Part shown: piece by piece, positions 32,918 to 42,148 of the stretch
How the letters are laid out: the number at the start of each line of letters is the position of its first letter
Numbering within the stretch: position 1 is the stretch's first letter
DNA from: Macrostomum hystrix
Taxonomy: Eukaryota > Platyhelminthes > Macrostomidae
Length of the DNA: 64,000 bases
Reading direction: 5' to 3'
Assembly (NCBI GenBank): GCA_950097015.1
Contig: CATNEN010000030.1
Coordinates: 4,387,001 to 4,451,000, forward strand
Program-made: the position numbers and the translations under genes
The notes under the pieces: model-generated
Told to the model about the DNA's origin: nothing
The model's input: only the letters and a program-made list of their open reading frames with translations
Databases searched by the model: none

Positions 32918-34065
32918 GTGCCGACCGAAGCTGCCGGGGCGGGAGGCCTCCGGCCCACCTATCCGGCCCCTGAGGAAGGCAGGGCGCCTGAAGCCAAGGA
33001 GGGGGTTCCCCTGCCGGTTTATCGCACTGCATTGGACCCTCAGCCCGGTATCAGTGTAGCCAAGCCAGCCGGGGCGGCGGGCGCGGAAGGCCCTAGGCCT
33101 GCCTGCCCTGCCGCCCTGGAGGGTGGGGCCTCTGCCACCGCGGCTGGGGGGAGTCGTAACAACCGGCCCACCTTCGCCGCCGTCGCAAAGAGACAGCCGG
33201 CGATCGTCTTGCTCGGCAGAGACGCACGTCTGACTGCCGACCAGCTGAAGCAGGCGAGCCGCGTCATCGACGGGCTCCTGTGGAAGCAAACCCTGAAGGG
33301 CACGCCCCTGGCCATAAAGACCCACGCCACGCGGGACTCGGGCCTGCTCATCTGGCCCAGCGATGCCGAGTCAGGCCGGCGCCTCCTGGAGATGCTGCCT
33401 GGGCAGAACTGGGAAGCCAATATGGCCTTCCACCGAGAGGACGAGCCACCCCAGATGAAGAGGCACCGCATCTTAGTTCCGGCGGCCAGCGTCGTTACCT
33501 CCTCGGAAGAGTTGCCGAATGGACTGCTTGCAGTCAACCGCGACCTGCCTGCCGCGGGCCTAGGGTGCACGACACCATTCAGCATCCCGAGGGTCGGGGC
33601 TTCACCGCCATTCTTGGCCTGTCGGACGTCTGGATGCGCAAGTACCCAGACGACACAGATCGCCATCGGCCTCCTAAAGCTGCGCATCAGAGCTTTTGTG
33701 GCAGACAAGCGCCGAAAGCGGGCGCGAACCCAACTGAGGCAGCAGCCGAAGGAGCTTCAGCCCCTAAGGCAGCAAAGCTCTCAGATAGGGGACACAAAGC
33801 CCAGCATAGCCGCGCTGGTAAGGCAGATCGCGCTGTTGAGGGGGGCTCTGATCGCCACCCAGCGCGCTCCACTAAGCGGAAAGGCCTCCTGCAGAGGGCC
33901 GCAGAGGCAGTCCAGTCTGCCAAGCTGACCCACCTAATGAGGGAGGTCTCCGGCCAGTCAAGGCGAGTTGCCCAGCCTAGGGCGACTGGCGGCGCCACCG
34001 GTGGGCCCAGCTCCAAAGGTAAAGCCCCAAAACGTGCCCTCTGGGTACAACTGCTTCTGCGTTAG
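32918..34065 (+). pseudogene. non-LTR copy 1, ORF1 remnant (frameshifted)
   Basis: Two overlapping frames encode one Ala/Gly/Pro-rich basic protein. The first is open from 32918 to about 33560 (key stretch RPTFAAVAKRQPAIVLLGRD). The second picks up at about 33560 (RVHDTIQHPEGRGF) and runs to 34065. Switching frame around 33555-33565 restores continuity, so a single-base indel is likely. I see no clear zinc knuckle, unlike many ORF1 proteins. The end merges directly into the endonuclease frame, suggesting that the true ORF1 end and the endonuclease start have been deleted. Confidence 0.6.
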
Positions 34066-35009
34066 CCCCCGCGAGGCGAACCGGCCACCTAGAGCCTGTA
34101 TCTTCGGGGCCAAAACCCTCGGTGCTTGGCTCAGATCCGACCTGTCTAACGGGGATATCTGCGTCATTCAATCTGAGGATCTGCTGCCTGGGAAGACCAC
34201 CCTCGTTGCCTCGGTTTACCTACCAGGTGACGCAGCGGTCGTCCCCCGGACGCTCCCGGAAGTCTGCTCTGCCAGGAACTACGAGCTCATGGTCGCCGGC
34301 GATATCAACACCCACCATACCCACTGGGGCAGCACAGGGATAAACCAGAGAGGCGAAGACCTCCTGTCCTATGTTGCCTCTACGACCCTTGAGTTCTGCA
34401 ACTCCGGGTCTACACCTACCTTCGACAATGGTCGCTGGTCAGAGGTGATTGACGCCACACTCGCATCACCCAAGCTCTTTCAGAGTATTGGGGAGTGGCG
34501 CGTGCTCCCGGTGCCATCCCTCTCTGACCATAAGTTAATTCACTTTCGTGTGGCGAGCGCTCGCAGCCTTAACCACATCACGTGGAGACGGAACGCCAGA
34601 AATACTGATTGGGAAGCCTTCAGGCATGCCCTGGAGGCAACCCATCGGTCTTCGGGCCAACCACCCACTATTTCGATGTGCCGAGAAGCGGACGAGTGCG
34701 CGACTGTTTTAACAGAAACGCTAACCGCCGCCTTCGAGGCAGCCTGTCCCCTAAAGGCCTACAAAGGCAAGACATCTGCGCCGTGCTGGAATCCTGAGCT
34801 CGGCGACCTCCCTCGCAGAGCGAAGAAATTACACCGCAGAGCAAACAAAACCAGGAGCCCTGCAGAGCAGACCGCCTACCTTGAAGCCATCCATGAGTTC
34901 AAGAGGGAGATCAGGAATGCCAAGGCCCAGAAGTGACGTCAATACTGCGAGGAGCTAGAAGGCTCACGCCCACCTCCAGGATTGTCAAAGCACTTACGTT
35001 GGACAAAAT

Positions 35010-35227
35010 TGTCATGCCGTAGTCTAATAGCACTCACGTATCGCTTTGCCGGTCAATCTAATATGTACATGCATCACTAACTCTCGCTCACTATGTACAT
35101 GCCCCCCACGCGCACGTTGATCGTATCGGTTGCACGTTGAGGCAAATATATAAATACTGTCTCGCCCTACTTGGAGGGCTCACCTTTTTCTTCGCACCTC
35201 ACGCAGCTTGACTCTTGAGCCATTACA
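35010..35227 (+). repeat. 5' LTR (218 bp) with TATA box
   Basis: Starts TGTCATGCCGTAG, ends GCCATTACA. TATATAAATA at 35147-35156 is a good core promoter. It differs from the 3' LTR at only two positions that I can see (second base; CACGCAG versus CACACAG near the end). Confidence 0.9.
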
Positions 35228-35236
35228 TTGGCGTCC

Positions 35237-36442
35237 ATGGCCTTCCTACAACTGCCCCCACCAGCCCACTTTAGCATCAGAGACGACCCTCACTCTGTAA
35301 GCAAGCGCTGGCAGGAGTGGTCGACAAACCTTCTGCGGTACCTGGCGGCAACCGGCATCAAAGATGAGACGCAGAAACGCCAGATCCTTCTGTATACGGC
35401 AGGCAAAGAAGTGAGCGACCTGTACAACGAGATCGCCACCCAGTCGCAGCAACAAGAAGGCGAGCCCGCAGCCGAGCCCACGGTCGACCAGCTGATCGCA
35501 CAGTTCAGCACGCACTTCCAAGGCCGCGATAACGTCGTCTTCATTCGATACCAGTTTCGCCACTGTCTCCAGGAAGAAGGCGAATCCATAGACGCTTGGC
35601 ACAGCAGACTGTGGAGCGCCTCGGAAGCCTGCAAGTTCGAGGGTCTCCGCCAGTCGCTCATCAGGGACCAAATCGTGGCCAGCTGTCGCAGCGAGTCACT
35701 GAGGAAGCGCCTGCTGAATATCCCCAACATCAGCCTGTCGGACACTCTCCAGCTGGCCAGGACGCACGAGGCAGCAGAGAAGCAGGCGGCCATCATGACC
35801 AGGACAGCGGCAGCCTCTGAGGAAGTGGCGCAACTGCGCCGCCAGCGCCACCCGCTCCCGGAACCTTCGCGTGAGTCGCAGCAATTTGCTAAGTGCATCC
35901 GGTGCGGCGAGCTGGGCCACAAGAGCTGCAGCAGGGCGCAAGGCAAGCGATGCAGCAGCTGCGGCAAGGCCAACCATCTGGCCAAGGCCTGCCTCAGCAG
36001 CCGCTCGAAGATTAACTCACTGCAGCCCGAGCAGGACCAGTCAGCCGACCAACCACCTAACGAGGTGTTCTGCACGCTCAGCGGCAAGGACGACAGCGCC
36101 AAGTTCGTCATCAGAATCAACGGCAGTCCGGTCCGCACACTGATCGACAGCGGAGCGAGCTGCAACGTGTTGGACATGGCGACGTTCCACAGAATCTGCC
36201 GGCCCGGCACGCCGCTTTCACCGTCCAGCACCACAGTCTTTGCGCTTGGTGCCAGCGAGCCACTGAAGACAGCCGGCCAAACAACGCTCACTGTCAGAGC
36301 GAACCACCGCGAATTGCAGGCCAATTTCATCGTCATCAGCAGCAACTGCACACCGATTCTCGGAAGATCGTCCAGCACAAAGCTCGGCATGCTGAGAGTC
36401 GGACCTGAAGTCAGCACGAACTCTGCGGTGGTGGCCAGCTAA
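35237..36442 (+). CDS. gag: gypsy gag-protease polyprotein
   Basis: Open frame of 401 codons from the ATG at 35237, only 9 nt after the LTR. The N-terminal half (MAFLQLPPPAHFSI, KRWQEWSTNLLRYLAATG) is the capsid-type region. Two zinc knuckles follow: CIRCGELGHKSC, then CSSCGKANHLAKAC. Near the C-terminus is an aspartic protease with the active-site motif TLIDSGASCNVLD. These proteins package the element RNA and process the polyprotein. The frame ends in a 47-nt overlap with pol, which lies in the +1 frame, so pol is presumably made by frameshifting. The frame is intact, in contrast to the decayed non-LTR host element. Confidence 0.88.
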   Translation: MAFLQLPPPAHFSIRDDPHSVSKRWQEWSTNLLRYLAATGIKDETQKRQILLYTAGKEVSDLYNEIATQSQQQEGEPAAEPTVDQLIAQFSTHFQGRDNVVFIRYQFRHCLQEEGESIDAWHSRLWSASEACKFEGLRQSLIRDQIVASCRSESLRKRLLNIPNISLSDTLQLARTHEAAEKQAAIMTRTAAASEEVAQLRRQRHPLPEPSRESQQFAKCIRCGELGHKSCSRAQGKRCSSCGKANHLAKACLSSRSKINSLQPEQDQSADQPPNEVFCTLSGKDDSAKFVIRINGSPVRTLIDSGASCNVLDMATFHRICRPGTPLSPSSTTVFALGASEPLKTAGQTTLTVRANHRELQANFIVISSNCTPILGRSSSTKLGMLRVGPEVSTNSAVVAS

Positions 36443-38170
36443 GCCGGCCAGCAGTGAGGACCAGCACCTGCCCAAGCAGCTGCAACTTCAGACAATCCTG
36501 GCGGAATTCAGCGACTGCTTTCAAGGCATCGGATGCGTGAAGGGAGTCAGCGTCACTATCAGGCTCAGGCCGGATGCCACTCCAGTCTGCCAGCCGCCAT
36601 CCCGAGTGCCCGTTCACCTAAGGAATGCTGTAATCAAGGAGCTGGAAGATCAACTGGCACTGGGAATCGTCGAACGAGTGCGTGGTCCAACAGCCTGGTG
36701 CTCCAGGATGGTCGCAGTTCCAAAGGCCGAGCAGGGCGAGGTTCGCATCACCCAGGACCTCCGCGAGGTGAACAAGTACGTCATCCCAGAGAAGCAGCCT
36801 ATACCCACATTCGAAGAGGTGACGGACGAGATGGCGGGCGCGACGTATTTCTCGGAGCTGGACGTCGCCAAAGCCTTCCACCAAATTAAAGTCGCCGAGG
36901 AGTCTAGAGACCTGCTAACGTTCTCCTCACCCATCGGGCTCCTGCGGCTGCGCCGGCTCTGCATGGGCTTCACATCCGCCTCCGAGATCCTCCAGCGGGT
37001 GATGACCTCCGTCCTGAGTGGCCTCCCCGGCGTCCGCTGGGTGCACGACGACATCCTGGTGTACGCGAAAAACATTGAAGAGCACAACCAGCGCCTGCGA
37101 GACTGCCTGGCCCGGTTGAAGGCTAGCAACATCACGTTGAACCCCAAGAAGTGCCGCTTCGCTCGACCAGAGGTCGACTTTCTCGCCATGCGGCTCTCTG
37201 CATGCGGCATTCACCCAAGCGCCGAGAAAGTAGCGGCCATCAACAACTTCAAGCGGCCGACCAACGCAACCGAGGTGCGCTCCTTCCTCGGCCTCGTCAC
37301 CTTCGTGGCGCGCTTCATCAGCAACCTGTCTGACAGGGCCCGGCCACTCTGCGAGCTGACAAGGCAGGCCGCCGAGTGGACGTGGGGCGAAAAGCAAGAG
37401 GCCGCATTCAACGACATCAAACAGAATATCGCCAGCAGCCACGCGCTGGCATTCTTCAATAGTGAGCTGCAGACTCAGCTGATCGTGGACGCCAGCCCCA
37501 CGGGTGTCGGCGCCATCCTTGCCCAAGTCCAGCCAGACGGATCGACGCGGCCGGTGGCATACGCGAGCCGCAGCCTCAGCCCGACCGAGCAGCGCTACTC
37601 CCAGACGGAGCGAGAGGCCCTCGCGGTGAAGTACGGCAGCCTGAAGTTCTACCACTACCTCAGCGGGGGTGGCAGTTTCAAGGTCATCACCGACCACAAG
37701 CCGCTGATATCCCTGTTCAGCACGGGGTCTCGGCCGCCACCCCGCATTGAGCGCATGGCGCTGCGACTGCAAGACCTTGTCTTTCGGGTCGTGTACCAGC
37801 CCGGCGCCGGCAACCCGTCTGACGTCCTGAGCCGCCAGCCGCTGCCAATGCCACCAAACAACGTCGGCGAGCAGGCGGACGCGATCTACGTGGCCACGGC
37901 AGTCCAAGCTGCCACTCCGGTGTCCATCAGCCTGGGCACAATCAAGGCGGCCTCCGAACGAGACGGCACGGTACAAGCAGCGCTACACGCCATCCGCGGC
38001 CACCAATGGGACAAGAGTGACACGTGCCTGCAGGGACTCCATGGCGTATCCCACGAACTATCCGAGCTGAACGGCCTGCTGCTGCGCGGCAGTCAGCTGT
38101 ACATGCCGACGACTCTGCGATACCGGTGCATGCAGCTGGCCCACCAGGGACACCAGGGCGTCAAAAAAAA
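36396..38170 (+). CDS. pol: gypsy pol, part 1: reverse transcriptase and RNase H
   Basis: Open from just after a TGA at 36393-36395 through an A8 run at 38163-38170. RT motifs in order: QPPSRVPVHLR, RITQDLREVN, YFSELDVAKAFHQI, LCMGFTSASEILQ, and the catalytic VHDDILVYA (His in place of the more usual second residue; both Asp kept). Next come FLGLVTFVARFI and RNase H (IVDASPTGVGAIL, YSQTEREALAV, TDHKPL). The segment copies the element RNA into DNA and degrades the template. It starts in the +1 frame relative to gag. At the A8 run the frame must shift by +1 to continue into integrase, and without a shift the product ends about 100 codons later. Confidence 0.88.
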
Positions 38171-39216
38171 CGCTCGACCGCTTGCAAGCGAAGGTCTGGT
38201 GGCCAGGCATGCGAGCATCCGTGGAGGCGCACGTAGCAGCCTGCACCAGCTGCCTGACCTGCACCAGCGAGACCTCGCCGAAAGCCACGCCGCTAAAGCC
38301 GACCGAACTGCCGGAGGGCCCCTGGCTCGAGCTGGGGCTCGACTTCCTCGGACCGATAAACGGCAAGTCGCTGCTCGTCTGTACGGACCACTTCTCCAGG
38401 TTCCCGCTCGTGGAGGTCATGGCCAGCACCACCGCCTCCGCCGTCATCAACGTGCTACGCCGGTGGTTTAGCATCTTCGGGCAGCCGACAAAGGTGACCA
38501 CAGACAATGGCCCACCCTTCGCATCGGCCGAGTTCAGCAGCTTCCTGATGGATCAGGGCGCACGGCACCATCGGATCACGCCTCTCTACCCTCAGGCCAA
38601 CGGCGCAACGGAGCGGTGCAATCAAGGGCTGAACAAGGCTATCCGCGCAGCGATCGTCGAAGGCAGGGACTGGACACTGGCCCTGGACGAGTACCTGGCA
38701 GCGTACAGACGCACTCCGCACTGCTCCACGGGCGTCGCGCCGGCCAGTCTGTTATTTGGCAGGCAGATCAACGATGTGATCCCGAGTCTCCGACACTCGC
38801 AGCCCGTCGACGCGACTCGAGCGGCCATTGCCGACAGCGACAGACAGGCCAAGGAGGCTATGAAGCGGCACGCCGACCGACGCTTCAGAGCCGCCGACCA
38901 CGGCATTCGCGCCGGCGACCGCGTCCTCAGGCGCCAGCAGTCCCGGCAAAAGACCGACGCCTTCTACGAGTCGGCGCCGTGGACCGTGGCCGAGGTGCAA
39001 GGCGACTCCCTGCTCATGCAGCGCGACGACGTCGTCTGCCGCAGGCACGCCACGCAGGTCAAGTGGCTACCCGGGCAGCCTGAGCAGTCCGATCAGCAGC
39101 CGCTCGAACCTCCTGACGCCCCTGAGCTCGCGGAGCCAGTCGCAGCCCGGCTCCACCCCCGGCGGGCGAAGGACCCAGAGAGGAACTACAGAGAACCCGA
39201 CCTGCGCAGAAGCTGA
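38170..39216 (+). CDS. pol: gypsy pol, part 2: integrase
   Basis: Continues part 1 in the next frame. The HHCC zinc domain is split by the shift: HQGH lies before the A8 run, VWWPGM and CTSCLTC after it. The catalytic triad is complete: Asp in GLDFLGPI, Asp in TTDNGPPF, and Glu in NGATERCN with exactly 35 residues between the second Asp and the Glu. A GPY/F-like segment (SAPWTVAEVQGDSLLM) lies near the C-terminus, and there is no chromodomain. It inserts the cDNA into the genome. The single-base shift in a homopolymer could be a real mutation, ribosomal frameshifting or a sequencing error. Confidence 0.88.
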   Translation, partial: TLDRLQAKVWWPGMRASVEAHVAACTSCLTCTSETSPKATPLKPTELPEGPWLELGLDFLGPINGKSLLVCTDHFSRFPLVEVMASTTASAVINVLRRWFSIFGQPTKVTTDNGPPFASAEFSSFLMDQGARHHRITPLYPQANGATERCNQGLNKAIRAAIVEGRDWTLALDEYLAAYRRTPHCSTGVAPASLLFGRQINDVIPSLRHSQPVDATRAAIADSDRQAKEAMKRHADRRFRAADHGIRAGDRVLRRQQSRQKTDAFYESAPWTVAEVQGDSLLMQRDDVVCRRHATQVKWLPGQPEQSDQQPLEPPDAPELAEPVAARLHPRRAKDPERNYREPDLRRS

Positions 39217-39331
39217 ATTGCTTGATTGACAGACTAAAGTTACAAGGACTGTTCTAAAAACAATTATATTGTTGCCTGCTACTACTTCTTTCATTTTATT
39301 CCCTATAATTTTTCATCCACTTGAGGAGGAC

Positions 39332-39549
39332 TTTCATGCCGTAGTCTAATAGCACTCACGTATCGCTTTGCCGGTCAATCTAATATGTACATGCATCACT
39401 AACTCTCGCTCACTATGTACATGCCCCCCACGCGCACGTTGATCGTATCGGTTGCACGTTGAGGCAAATATATAAATACTGTCTCGCCCTACTTGGAGGG
39501 CTCACCTTTTTCTTCGCACCTCACACAGCTTGACTCTTGAGCCATTACA
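39332..39549 (+). repeat. 3' LTR (218 bp)
   Basis: Preceded by a purine tract, CTTGAGGAGGAC, the likely polypurine primer for plus-strand synthesis. The first bases read TTTCATG rather than TGTCATG. Confidence 0.9.
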
Positions 39550-42148
39550 AAAATGTCGAAGCTCTCCTCGGTAAAGCGAACCGACGGCACGTCAACTGAC
39601 AACCCTGGGGAAACGCTGGAGGTCATGCTCTCTGCCTTCTTCCCCAACGAGCCAACCAACCCGACCACCTCAGACCACACTGAGGGAGGCCAGATGCTGG
39701 CTTCCTCTATCATCACGGAGGACCGCATCGTTAAAGCGGCCACCTCCGTTAAGCCTTTTAAGGCTCCAGGACCTGATGGCATCGTACCTGCTTTTCTTAG
39801 AGAGGCGGTTAAATGCCCAGGTTTCCTGCGCTCTCTTTGCAGCCTCTATCGAGCCTGCATCACGCTCGGGTACGTCCCGCAGGCATGGACCGAGGCGAAG
39901 GTGATTTTTATCCCGAAGCCAGGCCGCCCGGACTACCAGTCCATTAAATCCTTCAGACCAATCAGCCTAACCACCTTCCTGGTCAAGCTGATGGAGAGAC
40001 TTGTGCTTTGGCGCCTTCTCTCAGTGGAACTGAAGAACGCGCCGCTCAGCGACAACCAGCATGCTTTTCGGGCGGGTCGCTCCACTGAAAGCGCGCTTCA
40101 CGTTATGGTCGACAAATTGGAAAAAGCTGTGCTTGGCACCGGCTTCGCCTTAAGTGTCTTCCTGGACATCGATGGTGCCTTTGACAACGTCCTCTTCGAG
40201 GCGTTCCGCAAAGCCCTTTGTGAGAGACACACTCACTCGTCCCTCACCAGATGGATCATGTATATGATCAGTCATCGCACGGTCACTGCCAACCTGCTGG
40301 GCCACCAACGGACGGTCCCCGTCCGCAAAGGGAGCCCGCAGGGAGGGGTTCTCTCTCCTATTCTCTGGAACATGGTCATTGACGAACTCCTCCGAGACGC
40401 TCGTCCTGACCCAATCCTGAAGGTGGGTTATGCGGACGATGTCACAGCTGATCCCGATGGCCCATCCCCTGATACTCTCAGGGACCTACTTCAGAATTTC
40501 ATCCGCTCTGCTGAACAATGGGCGGGTCGCTGTGGTCTGAAGCTCTCTGAGACCAAGACTGCAGTGATCATGTTCACCAGCAGAAACAAATGGCAGATAC
40601 AGCCGCTTAGGCTTTACGGTAAGGAAAAGGATCACCCTGGACCATAGGCTGAACTGGTCTCCCAATGTTCAAACCAAAACCAAGAGGGCCCTCGCGATCC
40701 TCGCGCAGCTGCGAAGGGCCGTCGGCACCACCTGGGGGCTCACCCCCAAGCGCCTCTGGTGGATCTATACTGCAATTGTCAGGCCAGCTGTCTCGTACGG
40801 CAGCTTGATCTGGGCTAGCGCCCTGCAGATAAAGACCTGCCTGGAGGCACTTAGGAAAACGCAAGGGCGCGCCTGTCGCATGACCATGAGTGCCCCACAG
40901 TCGGCTCCTTACGACGGCCTCAATGCCTTCCTCGACGCTCCCCGTTGGACATTTTTGTCCGCAGGGAAGCCGCTAAAACAGCGCGTCGGCTCATTGACGC
41001 CGGCGTCCGCTTCACGCCGCAGAGAGCAATGGCAAAGCGCAAACTTCTGCCTCACACCGATCTGTGCCTTCGAGACTTGGAAGATAGCGGCGGACTCCAC
41101 GTCTTATCTGACGGCGAACCACGCACTCTCAATCTCACCCAACGCTACAAAATCATCATCCCCTCGAGGGAAGACGCTAACGACCACTGGAACCACCAGG
41201 AGGTCCACTGCTATACGGACGGATCCCTTAAAGACGGCCTTGCCAGGCTTTGGGGTCTGCATCCTGATCAATGGCCGCGTCGTCGCCACGCTTGCCCAAC
41301 ATACTGTGAGACTTTCTACGGTCTTCCAGAATGAAATCCTTGCCATCAGCTCCTGTGCCGCAGAGCTGAATGCCAGGAATACGAGAGGAGAGACTATCAT
41401 CATCCACTCTGACAGCGAAGCGGCCTTACAAGCCCTTTGCCGCACCACGTGCTCCCGGACAGTCGCTGACTGTGCCCGGCAACTCAACCTCCTGGCCCGT
41501 AACAACACGGTCAGGCTGAGCTGGATCCCAGGGCATGCGGGCTTCCCAGGGAACGAGCTTGCGGATACCCTTGCCAAGCAAGGTGGCTCTGGCTCTCTCC
41601 TTGGCCCTGCTCCCCTGGTCCCGATCCCCATCACGGTCCTCAACCGCCTCATTGATGACTGGGCTGAGTCCCTCCACAGGGACAGATGGGCGGGCACCCA
41701 GAACTGTCGGCAATCCCGTGCCGCAGTTCCGCGCCCGTCTCGCAGGCTTAGGAACATCCTTTTGAATCAAAGCGGATATCCGCGCCCTCGCCATGACCCT
41801 CACGGGCCACGGCTACCTCGCTAGGCACTGTTTCCTCCGGGGCGACCTTGAGAGTGAAATCTGCCCATTCTGTGAGTACGACAGCGAAGATGCTGAGCAC
41901 TTTGTGTGTCACTGCCCTTTCTTTAACAGAGACCGGCTACGCTACCTCGGGCCCAACCCGTCTATGGACGAGATCTGCCAGCCCGACAGCATTCCACGGC
42001 TCGTCCAGTTCCTCCGGGCAACAAGACGAGCCACGTTCTTCCCTACGGAAGACAACGCTGCAGGACGGACCGGCGGACCACCCTGACCGGCCCCGCGCCC
42101 TTGCCTGTCTGCGGGCCTACAGGGGTTAGCGGCATGGGCGATCCTCAC

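Larger units (their letters stand above)
35010..39549 (+). mobile_element. Ty3/gypsy LTR retrotransposon (nested), 4.54 kb
   Basis: Flanked by AAAAT at 35005-35009 and 39550-39554, a 5-bp target duplication. Removing the element and one AAAAT restores the reading of the non-LTR ORF2 (…TKLSS). LTRs are 218 bp and end in ...CATTACA. Order is LTR, gag, protease, RT, RNase H, integrase, LTR, with RT before integrase, as in Ty3/gypsy. RT and gag resemble the Mag/SURL type (inference). No envelope gene is present. Confidence 0.92.
33968..42086 (+). pseudogene. non-LTR copy 1, ORF2 (endonuclease-RT-RNase H), broken and split by a gypsy insertion
   Basis: The endonuclease part, 33968-34936, has VPSGYNCFCVSPREANRP, GDINTHHTHWGS and SDHKLIHF. 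Its usual N-terminal start is missing, and a TGA at 34934-34936 replaces the Trp codon that copy 2 keeps (AAGTGG at about 42737). The gypsy element sits at 35010-39549. The RT continues at 39553-40647 with KAPGPDGIVP, FLDIDGAFDN, GSPQGGVLSPILWN and the catalytic GYADD. After about 40630 the frame shifts several times: thumb/connection 40640-40950, RNase H with YTDGS (about 41213) and HSDSEAAL then PGHAGFPGNELAD (41400-41570), and the knuckle CPFCEYDSEDAEHFVCHCPF (41860-41925) to a stop at 42086. The protein machinery is recognisable but this copy cannot be functional. Confidence 0.85.

Noticed and set aside
32918-33708. Minus-strand frames opposite the LINE ORF1 and other LINE/gypsy shadows
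   Set aside because: GC-rich sequence opens antisense frames; the plus-strand frames carry the motifs.
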